Shown here: one piece after another, positions 43,379-52,063 of the stretch
Layout: the number at the start of each line of letters is the position of its first letter
Position numbering within the stretch: the first letter of the stretch is position 1
Assembly: GCF_006538345.1 (NCBI RefSeq)
Contig: NZ_BJKL01000001.1
Coordinates: 434,001-498,000 of the forward strand
Length of the DNA: 64,000 nt
Reading direction: 5' to 3'
DNA from: Alteromonas sp. KUL49
GTDB taxonomy: Bacteria; Pseudomonadota; Gammaproteobacteria; Enterobacterales; Alteromonadaceae
The notes under the pieces: generated by a model
What the model was told of the DNA's origin: nothing
Seen by the model: only the letters and a program-made list of their open reading frames with translations
Database searches by the model: none
Made by a program: the position numbers and the translations under genes

Positions 43379-46300
43379 ATGGACATTACGCGTGCAGCAA
43401 TAAAAAACGCCTCTGGTGTGGGGATTTTTATCGCCATACTCACCTTCCTTGGGTTATACAGCTTGATGAATTTGCCGATTCAACTGTTCCCAGATATCGA
43501 ACGGCCTAACATTAATATACAAACATCGTGGCGAGCGGCGTCACCTCAAGAAATTGAATCTGAAATTATCGAACCTCAAGAAGAGGTGCTTCAAGGTTTG
43601 CCCGGCTTAGAGTCTATGAGTGCATGGGCGAATCAGGGTAATGCATGGATTAACTTACAATTCAGTTTAGACACTGACATGCAGCAGACGTTGATCGAAG
43701 TCATCAGCCGAATGAATCGAATTCCACCTCTGCCGAGAGATGCGTTATCACCTAATATTACTTTGTCTGGTAGTGGCGACGATATGCCTGCCCTCACGTA
43801 TTTCTTCCTCCAACGTTTGCCGGGTAACCCCAATGAAATAAACACTTACACCACATATTTTGCCGATGTTATAAAACCACAGCTTGAGTCGATTCCCGGT
43901 GTGGCTCGCGCACAAATGCAAAGCGGCGTTGGCGGTGAGGAGGAATTTCAAATTGTATTTGACCCATTTAAAGCCGCTCAACTGGGAATTGATTTAACGT
44001 CAGTAACCAATATGCTGGGTACCGCAAATGACGTCTCTGGTGGCTTTGTGGATGTGGGGCGTCGACGCTACACCCTGCGATTCGAGGGTAAGTATGAGCC
44101 TCAGCGCATGGGCGAGATGATTTTAGAGTGGCGGGATGGAAGCCCAGTAACGTTAAATGATATCGCGGAAATTAAAATTACCCGTGCAGACAGTGCCAAC
44201 GCGAGTGTACAGAATGGCAATCCCGCTATTTCTATACGCATTGACCGTCAGAATGACGCTAATGTGCTTGCAACGCTTGAAGCTGTTAAAGAACGTGTTG
44301 ACGAAATCAACGCATCAGAGTTGGCACCTCAGCAATTAGTGATGGTGCAGTCGTTTGACGCTTCTGTATTCATCTATCGTGCGGTGAATTTGGTCACTAG
44401 CAACTTGTTCATCGGTGTTGCGTTGGCTATTGGTATTTTGTGGTTGTTCATGCGACAACTTCGCGCCACCTTGATTGTCGCCTTGGCTATTCCTATCTCG
44501 TTGCTCAGTACTTTTGTGGTTCTTCAAATTACAGGTCGCTCGCTCAATATTATTTCACTGGCGGGATTGGCCTTTGCTGTGGGCATGGTGTTAGACGCTG
44601 CGATTGTGGTTCTCGAAAATATTGTGCGTAAGAACAAGCAAATCAACAATCGCATGGATGCGGCATACACGGCGACTAAAGAGGTTTTTGGCGCTCTTGT
44701 GGCCTCTACTGCAACAACAGTGGCCATCTTTGTTCCGGTAATGTTCTTGAGCGATGTCGAAGGTCAGTTATTCGCCGATTTAGCGCTTACTATTGCTATT
44801 GCCGTAAGTATTTCCATGGTAGTTGCCGTTACTGTACTTCCTGTCGTTGCAAGTCGATGGATGGGACAGGATATTCCTGAGGATAAGCTTGTACCATTGT
44901 GGCGTACCATTACTAATAAGGTTATGGCGCTATCATCCACGGGGATGCGCAGAGTAGTACTCGTTCTCGTGCTGATGGGCGTGCCAATTGGTGGCAGTTT
45001 TATGCTTATGCCCTCAATGGACTATTTACCGCCGGTGAAAAGAGATGCGGTTGATGCTTTCTTGAATTTACCCGCAGGTGCGAGTGAAAACTTTGTTGCT
45101 GACGAGGTTTTACCCCTTGTTGTTGAGCGTTTACAGCCATATATGGATGGCGAAAAACAACCAGCCCTTAAGAACTACTACATAATTACTTGGCCAAATG
45201 GCGGCACCCTTGGCGTTCGCGCACAAGACCAATCAAAAGTTAAAGAACTCGAAGCTGTCGTGAGAGATGAGGTACTAAAAGACCTTCCTGATACCCGAGC
45301 ATTTGCACAACAAGGCAATTTATTTGGCGGGTTTGGCAACGGTCGATCTATTGCTATTCATTTACAAGGCACTGACCAAGACGGCCTAAGCGTAGCGGCG
45401 CAAGCGGGTTTAGATAAGATCCGCGAAGTGTTTCCAACAGCTAACGCCCGACCCAACCCTCCACTTGAGCAAGCAGAACCAGAATTGCAGTTTTACCCTA
45501 ACGATAATCGTATGGTTGAGGTGGGGCTAAACCGCGGACGTATGGCAAATCTGGTTCGCTCCATGGGTGATGGTATGTACGTTGGTGAATACTTCGATGG
45601 CGTTAAACGAATGAATATTATCTTTCGTTCTGAGACATGGGATACCCCTGAGCAGCTTTCTACCCTACCAATCACTACGCCTACAGGGGAAATAGTACAA
45701 CTCGGGGAGTTAGTCGATATTGAAAGGGCAGTAGGCCCAAGCCGTATTCAGCGCGTAGATGGTAAAAGAACACTCACACTCAATTTTAATCCGCCAGAGG
45801 GCATGAGCTTAGAAGAAGCGATGACAAAGGTAAAATCCGAAGTCGAGCCTGCCATTATGGCTATGATGCCACCTGATGGCGCTATTAATTACGGCGGCAG
45901 TGCGGATAGCCTGAAAGGAGCTATTGCTTCGATGGCTGACAATTTTCTATTCGCCATGATTCTGTTGCTACTTCTGATGGCTGGTTTGTTCAAGTCGCTT
46001 AAGGACAGTGCTCTTGTAGTACTTTCGATTCCGCTTGCGACAGTGGGAGGCATTATTGCCATTCGCATTATGAACACTTTCATGTTCCAGCCTATGGATT
46101 TGTTGACCATGATTGGCTTCATCATTCTTCTTGGACTAGTAGTAAACAACGCGATCCTTCTGGTACACCAAACAAGATTAGGCCAGCAAGAGGGTCTTAG
46201 TCGCGACGATGCGGTAAAGCAAGCCGTTGAACTTCGCCTTCGCCCAATATTCATGAGCACGTTAACGTCAATATTTGGCATGTTGCCACTGCTGTTACTC

Positions 46301-46504
46301 CCGGGAGCAGGCAGTGTTATCTATCGTGGTCTTGCTGCAGTTATCGTTGGTGGGATGACTATCAGCACACTATTCACACTTGTTTTACTACCCACACTAT
46401 TAAGAATGAGCACAGCTGATTTTGGTATCAAACCTCGCGAAGAAAAAGCAGGTGGTATGACAACAGCAACTGCAAAGCTCAATAAGTTTACAGATTTGAA
46501 TTAA
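43379..46504 (+). CDS. RND efflux pump inner-membrane subunit (AcrB/HAE1-like)
   Basis: A 1041-residue resistance-nodulation-division transporter with the standard two-fold repeat: helix 1 (about 12-30), a large periplasmic loop (about 40-330), helices 2-7, a second periplasmic loop (about 530-860) and helices 8-12. The fourth helix has AVGMVLDAAIVVLEN: Asp406 remains but the second of the usual Asp-Asp pair is Ala407. VVNNAILLV in the helix-10 region fits the family. It should export hydrophobic compounds with proton exchange together with the adaptor that follows. An outer-membrane partner is absent. Confidence 0.93.
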   Translation: MDITRAAIKNASGVGIFIAILTFLGLYSLMNLPIQLFPDIERPNINIQTSWRAASPQEIESEIIEPQEEVLQGLPGLESMSAWANQGNAWINLQFSLDTDMQQTLIEVISRMNRIPPLPRDALSPNITLSGSGDDMPALTYFFLQRLPGNPNEINTYTTYFADVIKPQLESIPGVARAQMQSGVGGEEEFQIVFDPFKAAQLGIDLTSVTNMLGTANDVSGGFVDVGRRRYTLRFEGKYEPQRMGEMILEWRDGSPVTLNDIAEIKITRADSANASVQNGNPAISIRIDRQNDANVLATLEAVKERVDEINASELAPQQLVMVQSFDASVFIYRAVNLVTSNLFIGVALAIGILWLFMRQLRATLIVALAIPISLLSTFVVLQITGRSLNIISLAGLAFAVGMVLDAAIVVLENIVRKNKQINNRMDAAYTATKEVFGALVASTATTVAIFVPVMFLSDVEGQLFADLALTIAIAVSISMVVAVTVLPVVASRWMGQDIPEDKLVPLWRTITNKVMALSSTGMRRVVLVLVLMGVPIGGSFMLMPSMDYLPPVKRDAVDAFLNLPAGASENFVADEVLPLVVERLQPYMDGEKQPALKNYYIITWPNGGTLGVRAQDQSKVKELEAVVRDEVLKDLPDTRAFAQQGNLFGGFGNGRSIAIHLQGTDQDGLSVAAQAGLDKIREVFPTANARPNPPLEQAEPELQFYPNDNRMVEVGLNRGRMANLVRSMGDGMYVGEYFDGVKRMNIIFRSETWDTPEQLSTLPITTPTGEIVQLGELVDIERAVGPSRIQRVDGKRTLTLNFNPPEGMSLEEAMTKVKSEVEPAIMAMMPPDGAINYGGSADSLKGAIASMADNFLFAMILLLLLMAGLFKSLKDSALVVLSIPLATVGGIIAIRIMNTFMFQPMDLLTMIGFIILLGLVVNNAILLVHQTRLGQQEGLSRDDAVKQAVELRLRPIFMSTLTSIFGMLPLLLLPGAGSVIYRGLAAVIVGGMTISTLFTLVLLPTLLRMSTADFGIKPREEKAGGMTTATAKLNKFTDLN

Positions 46505-46516
46505 GGACACGGCATT

Positions 46517-47593
46517 ATGAAAACGTTTAAAGCTACTCTTGGCGTGATTGCATGCTTAATCAGTACTCATTCACTTTCACAGGAGGCGTCTGACACACCA
46601 CCACCGGTACTAGTTCAAGTAGAAGAGGCCCGTGCTGAATCAATTACAGAGCTGACGTGGGTTCCCGGTACTGTATTGAGCCAAACCGACTCTAACATTG
46701 CCTCTGAAGTCGATGGCAGAATAACGTGGATGGCGCAAGTGGGAGATGTGGTTCAAGAAGGCGCGGTACTGGCTCGCATAGACGATACCCGACTTCAAAT
46801 TACTTTAAATCAAAACCTTTCCAATATTACACAGTGGGAAGCTCAGGTAGATATGTATGAAAAGCGCTTAGCGCGATACGAAAATCTGCAAGCGAATAAC
46901 AATACCTCCAGGGGTGAGTTAGAGACCGTTGTTGCCGAGCTTGAAAATGCTCGTCAAGCCCTCGAGCAAGCGAAACTGGATAAGCGCTTTACCGATTACC
47001 AAATAGCGCAAAGTAGCGTAAAAGCGCCCTTCTCTGCACTGGTCGTTGAACGTATTCAAATGCCTGGAGAGTACACCGCAGTGGGTCAAAATGTCATGCG
47101 AATTGTTAATCCAGACCAGATTGAAGTTCAGGTGAAAGCACCGCTAAACGTATTGCCGTTTATTGAACGAGGGATGCGCGTCAATGTGTCGAGTAGAGAC
47201 AATATGGTCACCGAATCGGTTCGCGCCATTGTGCCCGTGGGTAATGAAGGGTCCCGTATGATGGAAATGCGTATTGCGCTGCAGTCAGGGGATTTCCCAA
47301 TTGGTAGTGCAGTGCGTGTCGCTGTGCCAAGCAGCCATGAACACAATGGTGTGACTATCCCTCGCGATGCATTGGTACTTCGAAAAGCTGGTACGTTTGT
47401 TTATCAGCTTAATAGTGAGAATGAAGCACAGCAAATTAAAGTGGAAACAGGTGTGGGTATGGGGGATCGCATTGAAGTGTTTGGTGATATAGACCCCGAC
47501 GCACTTGTTGTAGTTCGTGGTGCTGAACGCCTGAGACCAGGTCAAAAAGTTCGCCACGAACGAGGAGCTGACACTCTCACAGTAAGAAATTAA
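46517..47593 (+). CDS. RND pump periplasmic adaptor (membrane-fusion protein)
   Basis: A 358-residue adaptor with a signal peptide (ISTHSLSQ-E). It has a lipoyl domain split around a coiled hairpin (about 90-160): EVDGRITWMAQVGDVV and the second half SVKAPFSALVVERIQMPGEYT. A beta-barrel follows. Its gene starts 12 bases after the pump stop with an AAGGA site, so they are one operon. Order pump-then-adaptor is the reverse of acrAB. A terminator follows directly. Confidence 0.92.
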   Translation: MKTFKATLGVIACLISTHSLSQEASDTPPPVLVQVEEARAESITELTWVPGTVLSQTDSNIASEVDGRITWMAQVGDVVQEGAVLARIDDTRLQITLNQNLSNITQWEAQVDMYEKRLARYENLQANNNTSRGELETVVAELENARQALEQAKLDKRFTDYQIAQSSVKAPFSALVVERIQMPGEYTAVGQNVMRIVNPDQIEVQVKAPLNVLPFIERGMRVNVSSRDNMVTESVRAIVPVGNEGSRMMEMRIALQSGDFPIGSAVRVAVPSSHEHNGVTIPRDALVLRKAGTFVYQLNSENEAQQIKVETGVGMGDRIEVFGDIDPDALVVVRGAERLRPGQKVRHERGADTLTVRN

Positions 47594-47610
47594 CCTCCCC
47601 GGGTTTTTTG

Positions 47611-47647
47611 GGCCCCTCTTTTTCTCTTTTTGAGGGGCCGTTTTTTT
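47611..47647 (+). terminator. Rho-independent terminator of the RND operon
   Basis: GGCCCCTC (47611-47618) and GAGGGGCC (47632-47639) with a T-rich loop, then G and seven T residues. It overlaps the stop codon of the convergent MOSC gene by two bases. Confidence 0.93.
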
Positions 47648-48278
47648 AACTGTGTTTGGCTACCACCCGTTCACATTTCTCTCGCCATTCATCATCCAAA
47701 ACATTCATTGCCGCTAGTTTTTTGGCTGTTGAAGGATCATCTTTAACATAGGCGCATTGCATCAGTGTTTGCACATTTACCGTGTTTGCAGGTCGATCAA
47801 CTAAACTCACCTCGTCACCTAGACGAATGATTCCTGTATCGATAACGCGATAGTACCAACCGGTAATTCCTCTTTCGCCAACAAATCTATCTAGGTTTTT
47901 AACGTCAAAGCGTAGTGAAATTTTGTTGCATGGGGCACGGGGAGCACTTACTTGAAGTACTACCGAACCTAGCTTCCATATATCTCCGATAAATACGTTA
48001 CTATCGTCCATACCTTCAATACTGATGTTCTCGCCAATACTGCCGACAGGAAACTGTGTATTACTGTAGCGCTCAGCTAGTGTTTGATAATGGGATGGCG
48101 CGAACTGATGAAGGACTTTTTCTGGGCCACCGTGCAGTCGCTTGTTGGCTTGCTCGTCCTCTAATGTGCCATCAATTTCAACCGTCAGGTAATCTACAGG
48201 CGTTTTTACAATACTACTTGGCGCCCCTCTAGGCCCCAATGGTTGTGGCTTACCAGCAAAAAGATCATTAACAAACAT
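47646..48278 (-). CDS. MOSC-domain protein (YiiM-like)
   Basis: A 210-residue soluble protein with a MOSC beta-barrel (molybdenum cofactor sulfurase C-terminal type): KRLHGGPEKVLHQF near residue 48 and the conserved Cys in APRAPCNKISLRF. E. coli YiiM uses Moco to reduce 6-N-hydroxylaminopurine, and the same architecture is seen here; YiiM length (224) is close. The exact substrate is inferred. ATG at 48278 behind GGAAA. It is isolated and convergent with the RND adaptor. Confidence 0.85.
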   Translation of the reverse strand: MFVNDLFAGKPQPLGPRGAPSSIVKTPVDYLTVEIDGTLEDEQANKRLHGGPEKVLHQFAPSHYQTLAERYSNTQFPVGSIGENISIEGMDDSNVFIGDIWKLGSVVLQVSAPRAPCNKISLRFDVKNLDRFVGERGITGWYYRVIDTGIIRLGDEVSLVDRPANTVNVQTLMQCAYVKDDPSTAKKLAAMNVLDDEWREKCERVVAKHS

Positions 48279-48390
48279 TATAAATTTCCAAAAAAAATTA
48301 TATAGATTTAAACCTTAATCACTTAGGCTACGACTAACTCTTCAACAGTAACACATAAACTGGTGACTAAGTTGCTAAAACTGGTGAGCA

Positions 48391-48966
48391 ATGGAAACTA
48401 GCCAACAACGTGTAATTAATGCCAATGAGGTCTTCAGCAAAGCACGGGAAGACGCATTGATATCTTCTGCGATACAGGGAGATAAAGCGGCATATCGGGC
48501 ACTTTATGATGCACATATAGGGCGAGTGTATGCTCTGTGTCTTCGCTTGGCGGGCGATCGTGGGTTGGCAGAGGATGCAACTCAAGAGGTATTTATTCAA
48601 CTTTGGTCAAAGTTGAAGAACTACAAAGGGCAAAGTCAGTTTTCAACATGGTTACATAGTGTTACCGCGAATGTGACGATATCTTACATTCGCAAGCAGC
48701 GAGGCTGGTTTCAACGCATGATGAATATTGAAACCTCTTCAGCTATGAATGCTGAAGCAGAGGCGCCAACCAGTGATGTGGATTTAGAATCCCTCGTGTT
48801 GAGACTCCCGGAGCGCGCTCGAATGGTGTTTGTATTGCACGCCATCGAAGGCTACAGACATGAGGAAGTGGCTGAAATGCTGGATATGGCCGTAGGGTCT
48901 AGTAAAGCGCAATTTCATCGCGCTAAGCAGCTTCTCAAAACGTGGATGGGTTATGACGATGAATAG
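48391..48966 (+). CDS. ECF sigma factor (RpoE-like, sigma-70 family)
   Basis: A 191-residue extracytoplasmic-function sigma factor. Region 2 (LYDAHIGRVYALCLRLAGDRGLAEDATQEVFIQLW and FSTWLHSVTAN) is followed by region 4 (LPERARMVFVLHAIEGYRHEEVAEMLDM, helix-turn-helix). It directs RNA polymerase to stress promoters when its anti-sigma factor releases it. It overlaps the next gene by 14 bases. No AAC/CGT-like self promoter was recognised. Confidence 0.9.
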   Translation: METSQQRVINANEVFSKAREDALISSAIQGDKAAYRALYDAHIGRVYALCLRLAGDRGLAEDATQEVFIQLWSKLKNYKGQSQFSTWLHSVTANVTISYIRKQRGWFQRMMNIETSSAMNAEAEAPTSDVDLESLVLRLPERARMVFVLHAIEGYRHEEVAEMLDMAVGSSKAQFHRAKQLLKTWMGYDDE

Positions 48967-49465
48967 TTTTGAACAACAGCTACAAGCAAAGATTAATGAG
49001 CTACCTGACACGGTTAATCCTGAAAAGGATTTGTGGAGAGGTATTGATAGAGGAATCGCTGCCGAGGAAATTGCGTCTTTGGACGGGGCTAACAAGGAGC
49101 CTACAAAACTCCATTGGGTAGCGATGGCAGCAAGTGTGGTATTGGTGAGCGTGCTGTGGGTTTTTGTTCCTTCTGTACTTGAGCCTCAGTCAGGTAAACT
49201 TGAAGGCTATGCCCTTGTAGAATCATTAAGTAAACAACAAAGTGAACAGCTATCAGGCTTGTTGGCTAGTTACGAAAGCTCAGAACCAGTAACAGAGAAC
49301 TGGGAACAACAGTTAGCAGAATTAGAAGACGCGGCGCAAGCTATAAAGTTGGTTTTAAAGGAAGACCCATCTAACCCAGCGCTTTTGCAAATGCTGCAGC
49401 AAGTATACAACCAGCAAATTGCCTTAATAGAGCAAGTGCACGCGCCAAAATGGCAACAAATTTAA
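48953..49465 (+). CDS. Probable anti-sigma factor, single-helix membrane protein
   Basis: A 170-residue protein with a soluble N-terminus (about 1-50), one hydrophobic helix (WVAMAASVVLVSVLWVFVPSV, about 53-73) and a Gln/Glu-rich periplasmic coiled tail. It has no HxxxCxxC zinc motif, so it is not a ZAS anti-sigma. The overlap of 14 bases with the sigma gene and the membrane topology make anti-sigma the natural reading, but this is by position, not by motif. An alternative start is ATG 48959. Confidence 0.7.
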   Translation: MTMNSFEQQLQAKINELPDTVNPEKDLWRGIDRGIAAEEIASLDGANKEPTKLHWVAMAASVVLVSVLWVFVPSVLEPQSGKLEGYALVESLSKQQSEQLSGLLASYESSEPVTENWEQQLAELEDAAQAIKLVLKEDPSNPALLQMLQQVYNQQIALIEQVHAPKWQQI

Positions 49466-49476
49466 GGAGTAACGCT

Positions 49477-50460
49477 ATGAACAATTTCACACGTTTTTTT
49501 AAAAAGTACGCATTAAGTGCGTCAGCCGTGGCGACTCTGATTGCTTTGCCATGTTCCGTTTATGCAGAAGAAGCGGTAGACCGTACGATTGAAACTGGTG
49601 ACAGTCCTCGCGTAGACATTGAACACATCAATGGAAAGGCGGAAATCAGAGGTTGGGACAAATCAGAAGTCAGAGTAAGCGGCACCCTCGGGGATAACAC
49701 CGAGGAGTTCGTATTCGAAAAACAAGGTAACGTTATTCTTATTCATGTAGAAGTGGAGCGCAGCGATAGACGTTGGGGTAACTATCAAACTGACGGTGAT
49801 GATTTGCTTATTTACGTACCTTTCAACAGTTACATTGACTACGACTCGATTAATGCAGATGTTCGCATTGAAGACGTTAAAAAAGGCGTAAGTGTAGAAG
49901 TTGTCAACGGTGATGTGGATATTGAAAATGTAGATGCTGCGGTTGAAGCAGATGCAGTTAACGGCGATATCACTCTCGAGAATGTTACCGGTCGTTTAGC
50001 GGTAGAAACAGTGAATGGTAGTATTTCAGGTACCCATTCTGGTGATAAACAAACATCTCTAGAATCTGTGAACGGCGGTATTTCTGTCAGTACTACGAGT
50101 CCACGAGTTCAGGTAGAGACGGTGAACGGGAGGATTGAATTAAAGCTGGCTGAAATTGATATGCTTGAAGTTAACACGGTTAACGGGCGCTTATCTGCTC
50201 AGATGACGTTAAACAAAAACGGAGAGGTTTACGCAAGCTCTGTAGGTGGAGGTATTAACCTAACGTTCCAACCAGATGTTTCAGCGCGCTTCGACATTCA
50301 AGCCCATGCTGGTGGCAGCATTTCGAATGACATTACCAGCGATAAGATGCAAAAAGCAAAGTACGGCCCTCGCCGTTGGTTAGAATTTGTTCACGGTTCG
50401 GGTGATGCGAATGTGGATGTTTCGACGGTCAATGGTCGCGTTTCACTCGATATCGAGTAG
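49477..50460 (+). CDS. Secreted DUF4097-type beta-repeat protein
   Basis: About 327 residues from ATG 49477 behind AAGGAG; the longer frame starts inside the previous gene. A signal peptide (to about VYA-E) is followed by a right-handed beta-helix-like series in which VNG recurs about eight times (VEVVNGDV, DAVNGDI, ETVNGSI, ESVNGGI, ETVNGRI, NTVNGRL, STVNGRV) with about 20-residue spacing, the DUF4097 pattern. Role unknown; presumed envelope or adhesin-like function under control of the ECF sigma encoded upstream. Confidence 0.82.
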   Translation: MNNFTRFFKKYALSASAVATLIALPCSVYAEEAVDRTIETGDSPRVDIEHINGKAEIRGWDKSEVRVSGTLGDNTEEFVFEKQGNVILIHVEVERSDRRWGNYQTDGDDLLIYVPFNSYIDYDSINADVRIEDVKKGVSVEVVNGDVDIENVDAAVEADAVNGDITLENVTGRLAVETVNGSISGTHSGDKQTSLESVNGGISVSTTSPRVQVETVNGRIELKLAEIDMLEVNTVNGRLSAQMTLNKNGEVYASSVGGGINLTFQPDVSARFDIQAHAGGSISNDITSDKMQKAKYGPRRWLEFVHGSGDANVDVSTVNGRVSLDIE

Positions 50461-50479
50461 TTAGCTAATCCTTTAAAAA

Positions 50480-50512
50480 GGCAGTTGAGTGGTAAGTCAG
50501 CTGCCTTTTTTT
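50480..50512 (+). terminator. Rho-independent terminator of the sigma/anti-sigma/DUF4097 operon
   Basis: GGCAGTTGA and TCAGCTGCC (one G-T pair) followed by seven T residues, 20 bases after the stop. Confidence 0.85.
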
Positions 50513-50618
50513 GTGCCTTCTTTCCGTTGTTATTTACATCAATGCTGTTGTTTAGATTGTTCTGTACTTTGCAAAAGCGCATAATACGAGATTAATTTAA
50601 TTGTTCAGGTGATTGTTA

Positions 50619-52010
50619 GTGGCGTCGGTATCTCCTCCTCAAGGCGACAATAAGGTAGAGAAGCTTAAAATTCCTCCTCATAGTATTGAGGCCGAGCAGT
50701 CTGTGCTTGGAAGTATGCTCATTGATCCCGACACATGGGACAAAGTTGCCGAGCAAGTTACTGACACTGACTTCTACAATCGTTCACATCAGATAATTTA
50801 CCGCGCTATCTTGCGATTATTGAATAACAGTCAGCCGGTAGATTTGATTACCGTATCTGAAGAACTGGAAAAACATGATGAGCTTGAAGACGCAGGTGGG
50901 TTTGCTTATTTAGGTGAACTTGCTAAAAACACCCCGAGTTCTGCTAACGTTGTTTCCTACGCCAAAATCATTAGTGAGCGAGCCATCACCCGAGAGCTCA
51001 TCGGTGTGGCACATGATATCGCTGAAGTAGGCTACAACCCTGAAGGGCGTGATAGTGCCGATATTCTCGATTTGGCCGAGAGTAAAGTTTTTGAAATCGC
51101 CGAGCGACGAACAGGTGAAAACGAAGGCCCCAAAAATGTAGAGTCTGTATTAGGTAAAACCATAGATCGTTTAGAGATCTTATTGAAAACCAACAAAGAG
51201 GTTACAGGGGTTACCACAGGGTTTACCGACCTTGATAAAAAGACTAGTGGCTTGCAACCCTCAGACTTAATTATTGTTGCAGCCCGTCCGTCGATGGGTA
51301 AAACCACTTTTGCCATGAACTTGGTTGAAAATGCCATGATGGCAGAAGACAAGCCTGTTCTTGTTTTCAGTCTTGAGATGCCATCAGAGCAAATCATGAT
51401 GCGTATGTTGGCCAGTTTGAGTCGTGTTGACCAAACCAAAATTCGTACTGCACAACTCGATGATGAAGATTGGGCCAGAATTTCAAATACCATGGCCATG
51501 CTCAAAGACAAAGATTCTTTGTTTGTTGATGACTCATCGGGACTAACACCTATGGATGTTAGAAGCCGTGCTCGTAAGCTAGCCAGAGAGCGGGGTGGAA
51601 TCAGCCTGATCATGGTGGATTATTTGCAACTTATGCGTGTACCTTCCCTTAGCGATAATCGTACGTTAGAAATTGCGGAGATTTCTCGCTCATTAAAAGC
51701 GTTAGCTAAAGAACTCGAAGTGCCAGTGGTTGCACTCTCTCAGCTTAACCGTAGCTTGGAGCAGCGTGCAGATAAGCGACCGGTAAACTCGGACTTACGT
51801 GAATCGGGCTCCATCGAGCAGGACGCCGATTTGATCATGTTCATTTATCGAGACGAGGTCTATCACGAAAATAGTGAAGATAAGGGCGTCGCGGAGATTA
51901 TTATCGGTAAGCAGCGTAATGGCCCAATTGGTACTTCTCGTTTGACCTTCCAAGGCCAGTTTTCCCGCTTTGATAATTACGCTGGACCTGCGGTTTCAGA
52001 TGACTATTAA
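50619..52010 (+). CDS. dnaB: Replicative DNA helicase DnaB
   Basis: A 463-residue hexameric helicase. I use GTG 50619 (AGGTGA nearby) rather than TTG 50613. The N-terminal domain begins PPHSIEAEQSVLGSMLIDP, and the RecA-like C-domain has Walker A AARPSMGKTTFAMN, Walker B LIMVDYLQLM and the SQLNRSLEQR arginine-finger region. It unwinds DNA at the fork and loads primase. In many gammaproteobacteria dnaB follows rplI; here it is about 8.7 kb downstream, separated by TorF, RND, MOSC and sigma genes. A terminator follows the stop. Confidence 0.97.
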   Translation: MASVSPPQGDNKVEKLKIPPHSIEAEQSVLGSMLIDPDTWDKVAEQVTDTDFYNRSHQIIYRAILRLLNNSQPVDLITVSEELEKHDELEDAGGFAYLGELAKNTPSSANVVSYAKIISERAITRELIGVAHDIAEVGYNPEGRDSADILDLAESKVFEIAERRTGENEGPKNVESVLGKTIDRLEILLKTNKEVTGVTTGFTDLDKKTSGLQPSDLIIVAARPSMGKTTFAMNLVENAMMAEDKPVLVFSLEMPSEQIMMRMLASLSRVDQTKIRTAQLDDEDWARISNTMAMLKDKDSLFVDDSSGLTPMDVRSRARKLARERGGISLIMVDYLQLMRVPSLSDNRTLEIAEISRSLKALAKELEVPVVALSQLNRSLEQRADKRPVNSDLRESGSIEQDADLIMFIYRDEVYHENSEDKGVAEIIIGKQRNGPIGTSRLTFQGQFSRFDNYAGPAVSDDY

Positions 52011-52014
52011 AAAA

Positions 52015-52035
52015 GGCGCCGGTAGGCGCCTTTTT
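52015..52035 (+). terminator. Rho-independent terminator of dnaB
   Basis: GGCGCC-GGTA-GGCGCC with preceding A residues and five T residues after, immediately past the stop codon. Confidence 0.93.
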
Positions 52036-52063
52036 ACTATCTTAAACCGTAATTTCTAAGCGG

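Noticed and set aside
48953..49465. ZAS-type anti-sigma factor
   Set aside because: The HxxxCxxC motif is absent; called a probable anti-sigma by position and topology only.
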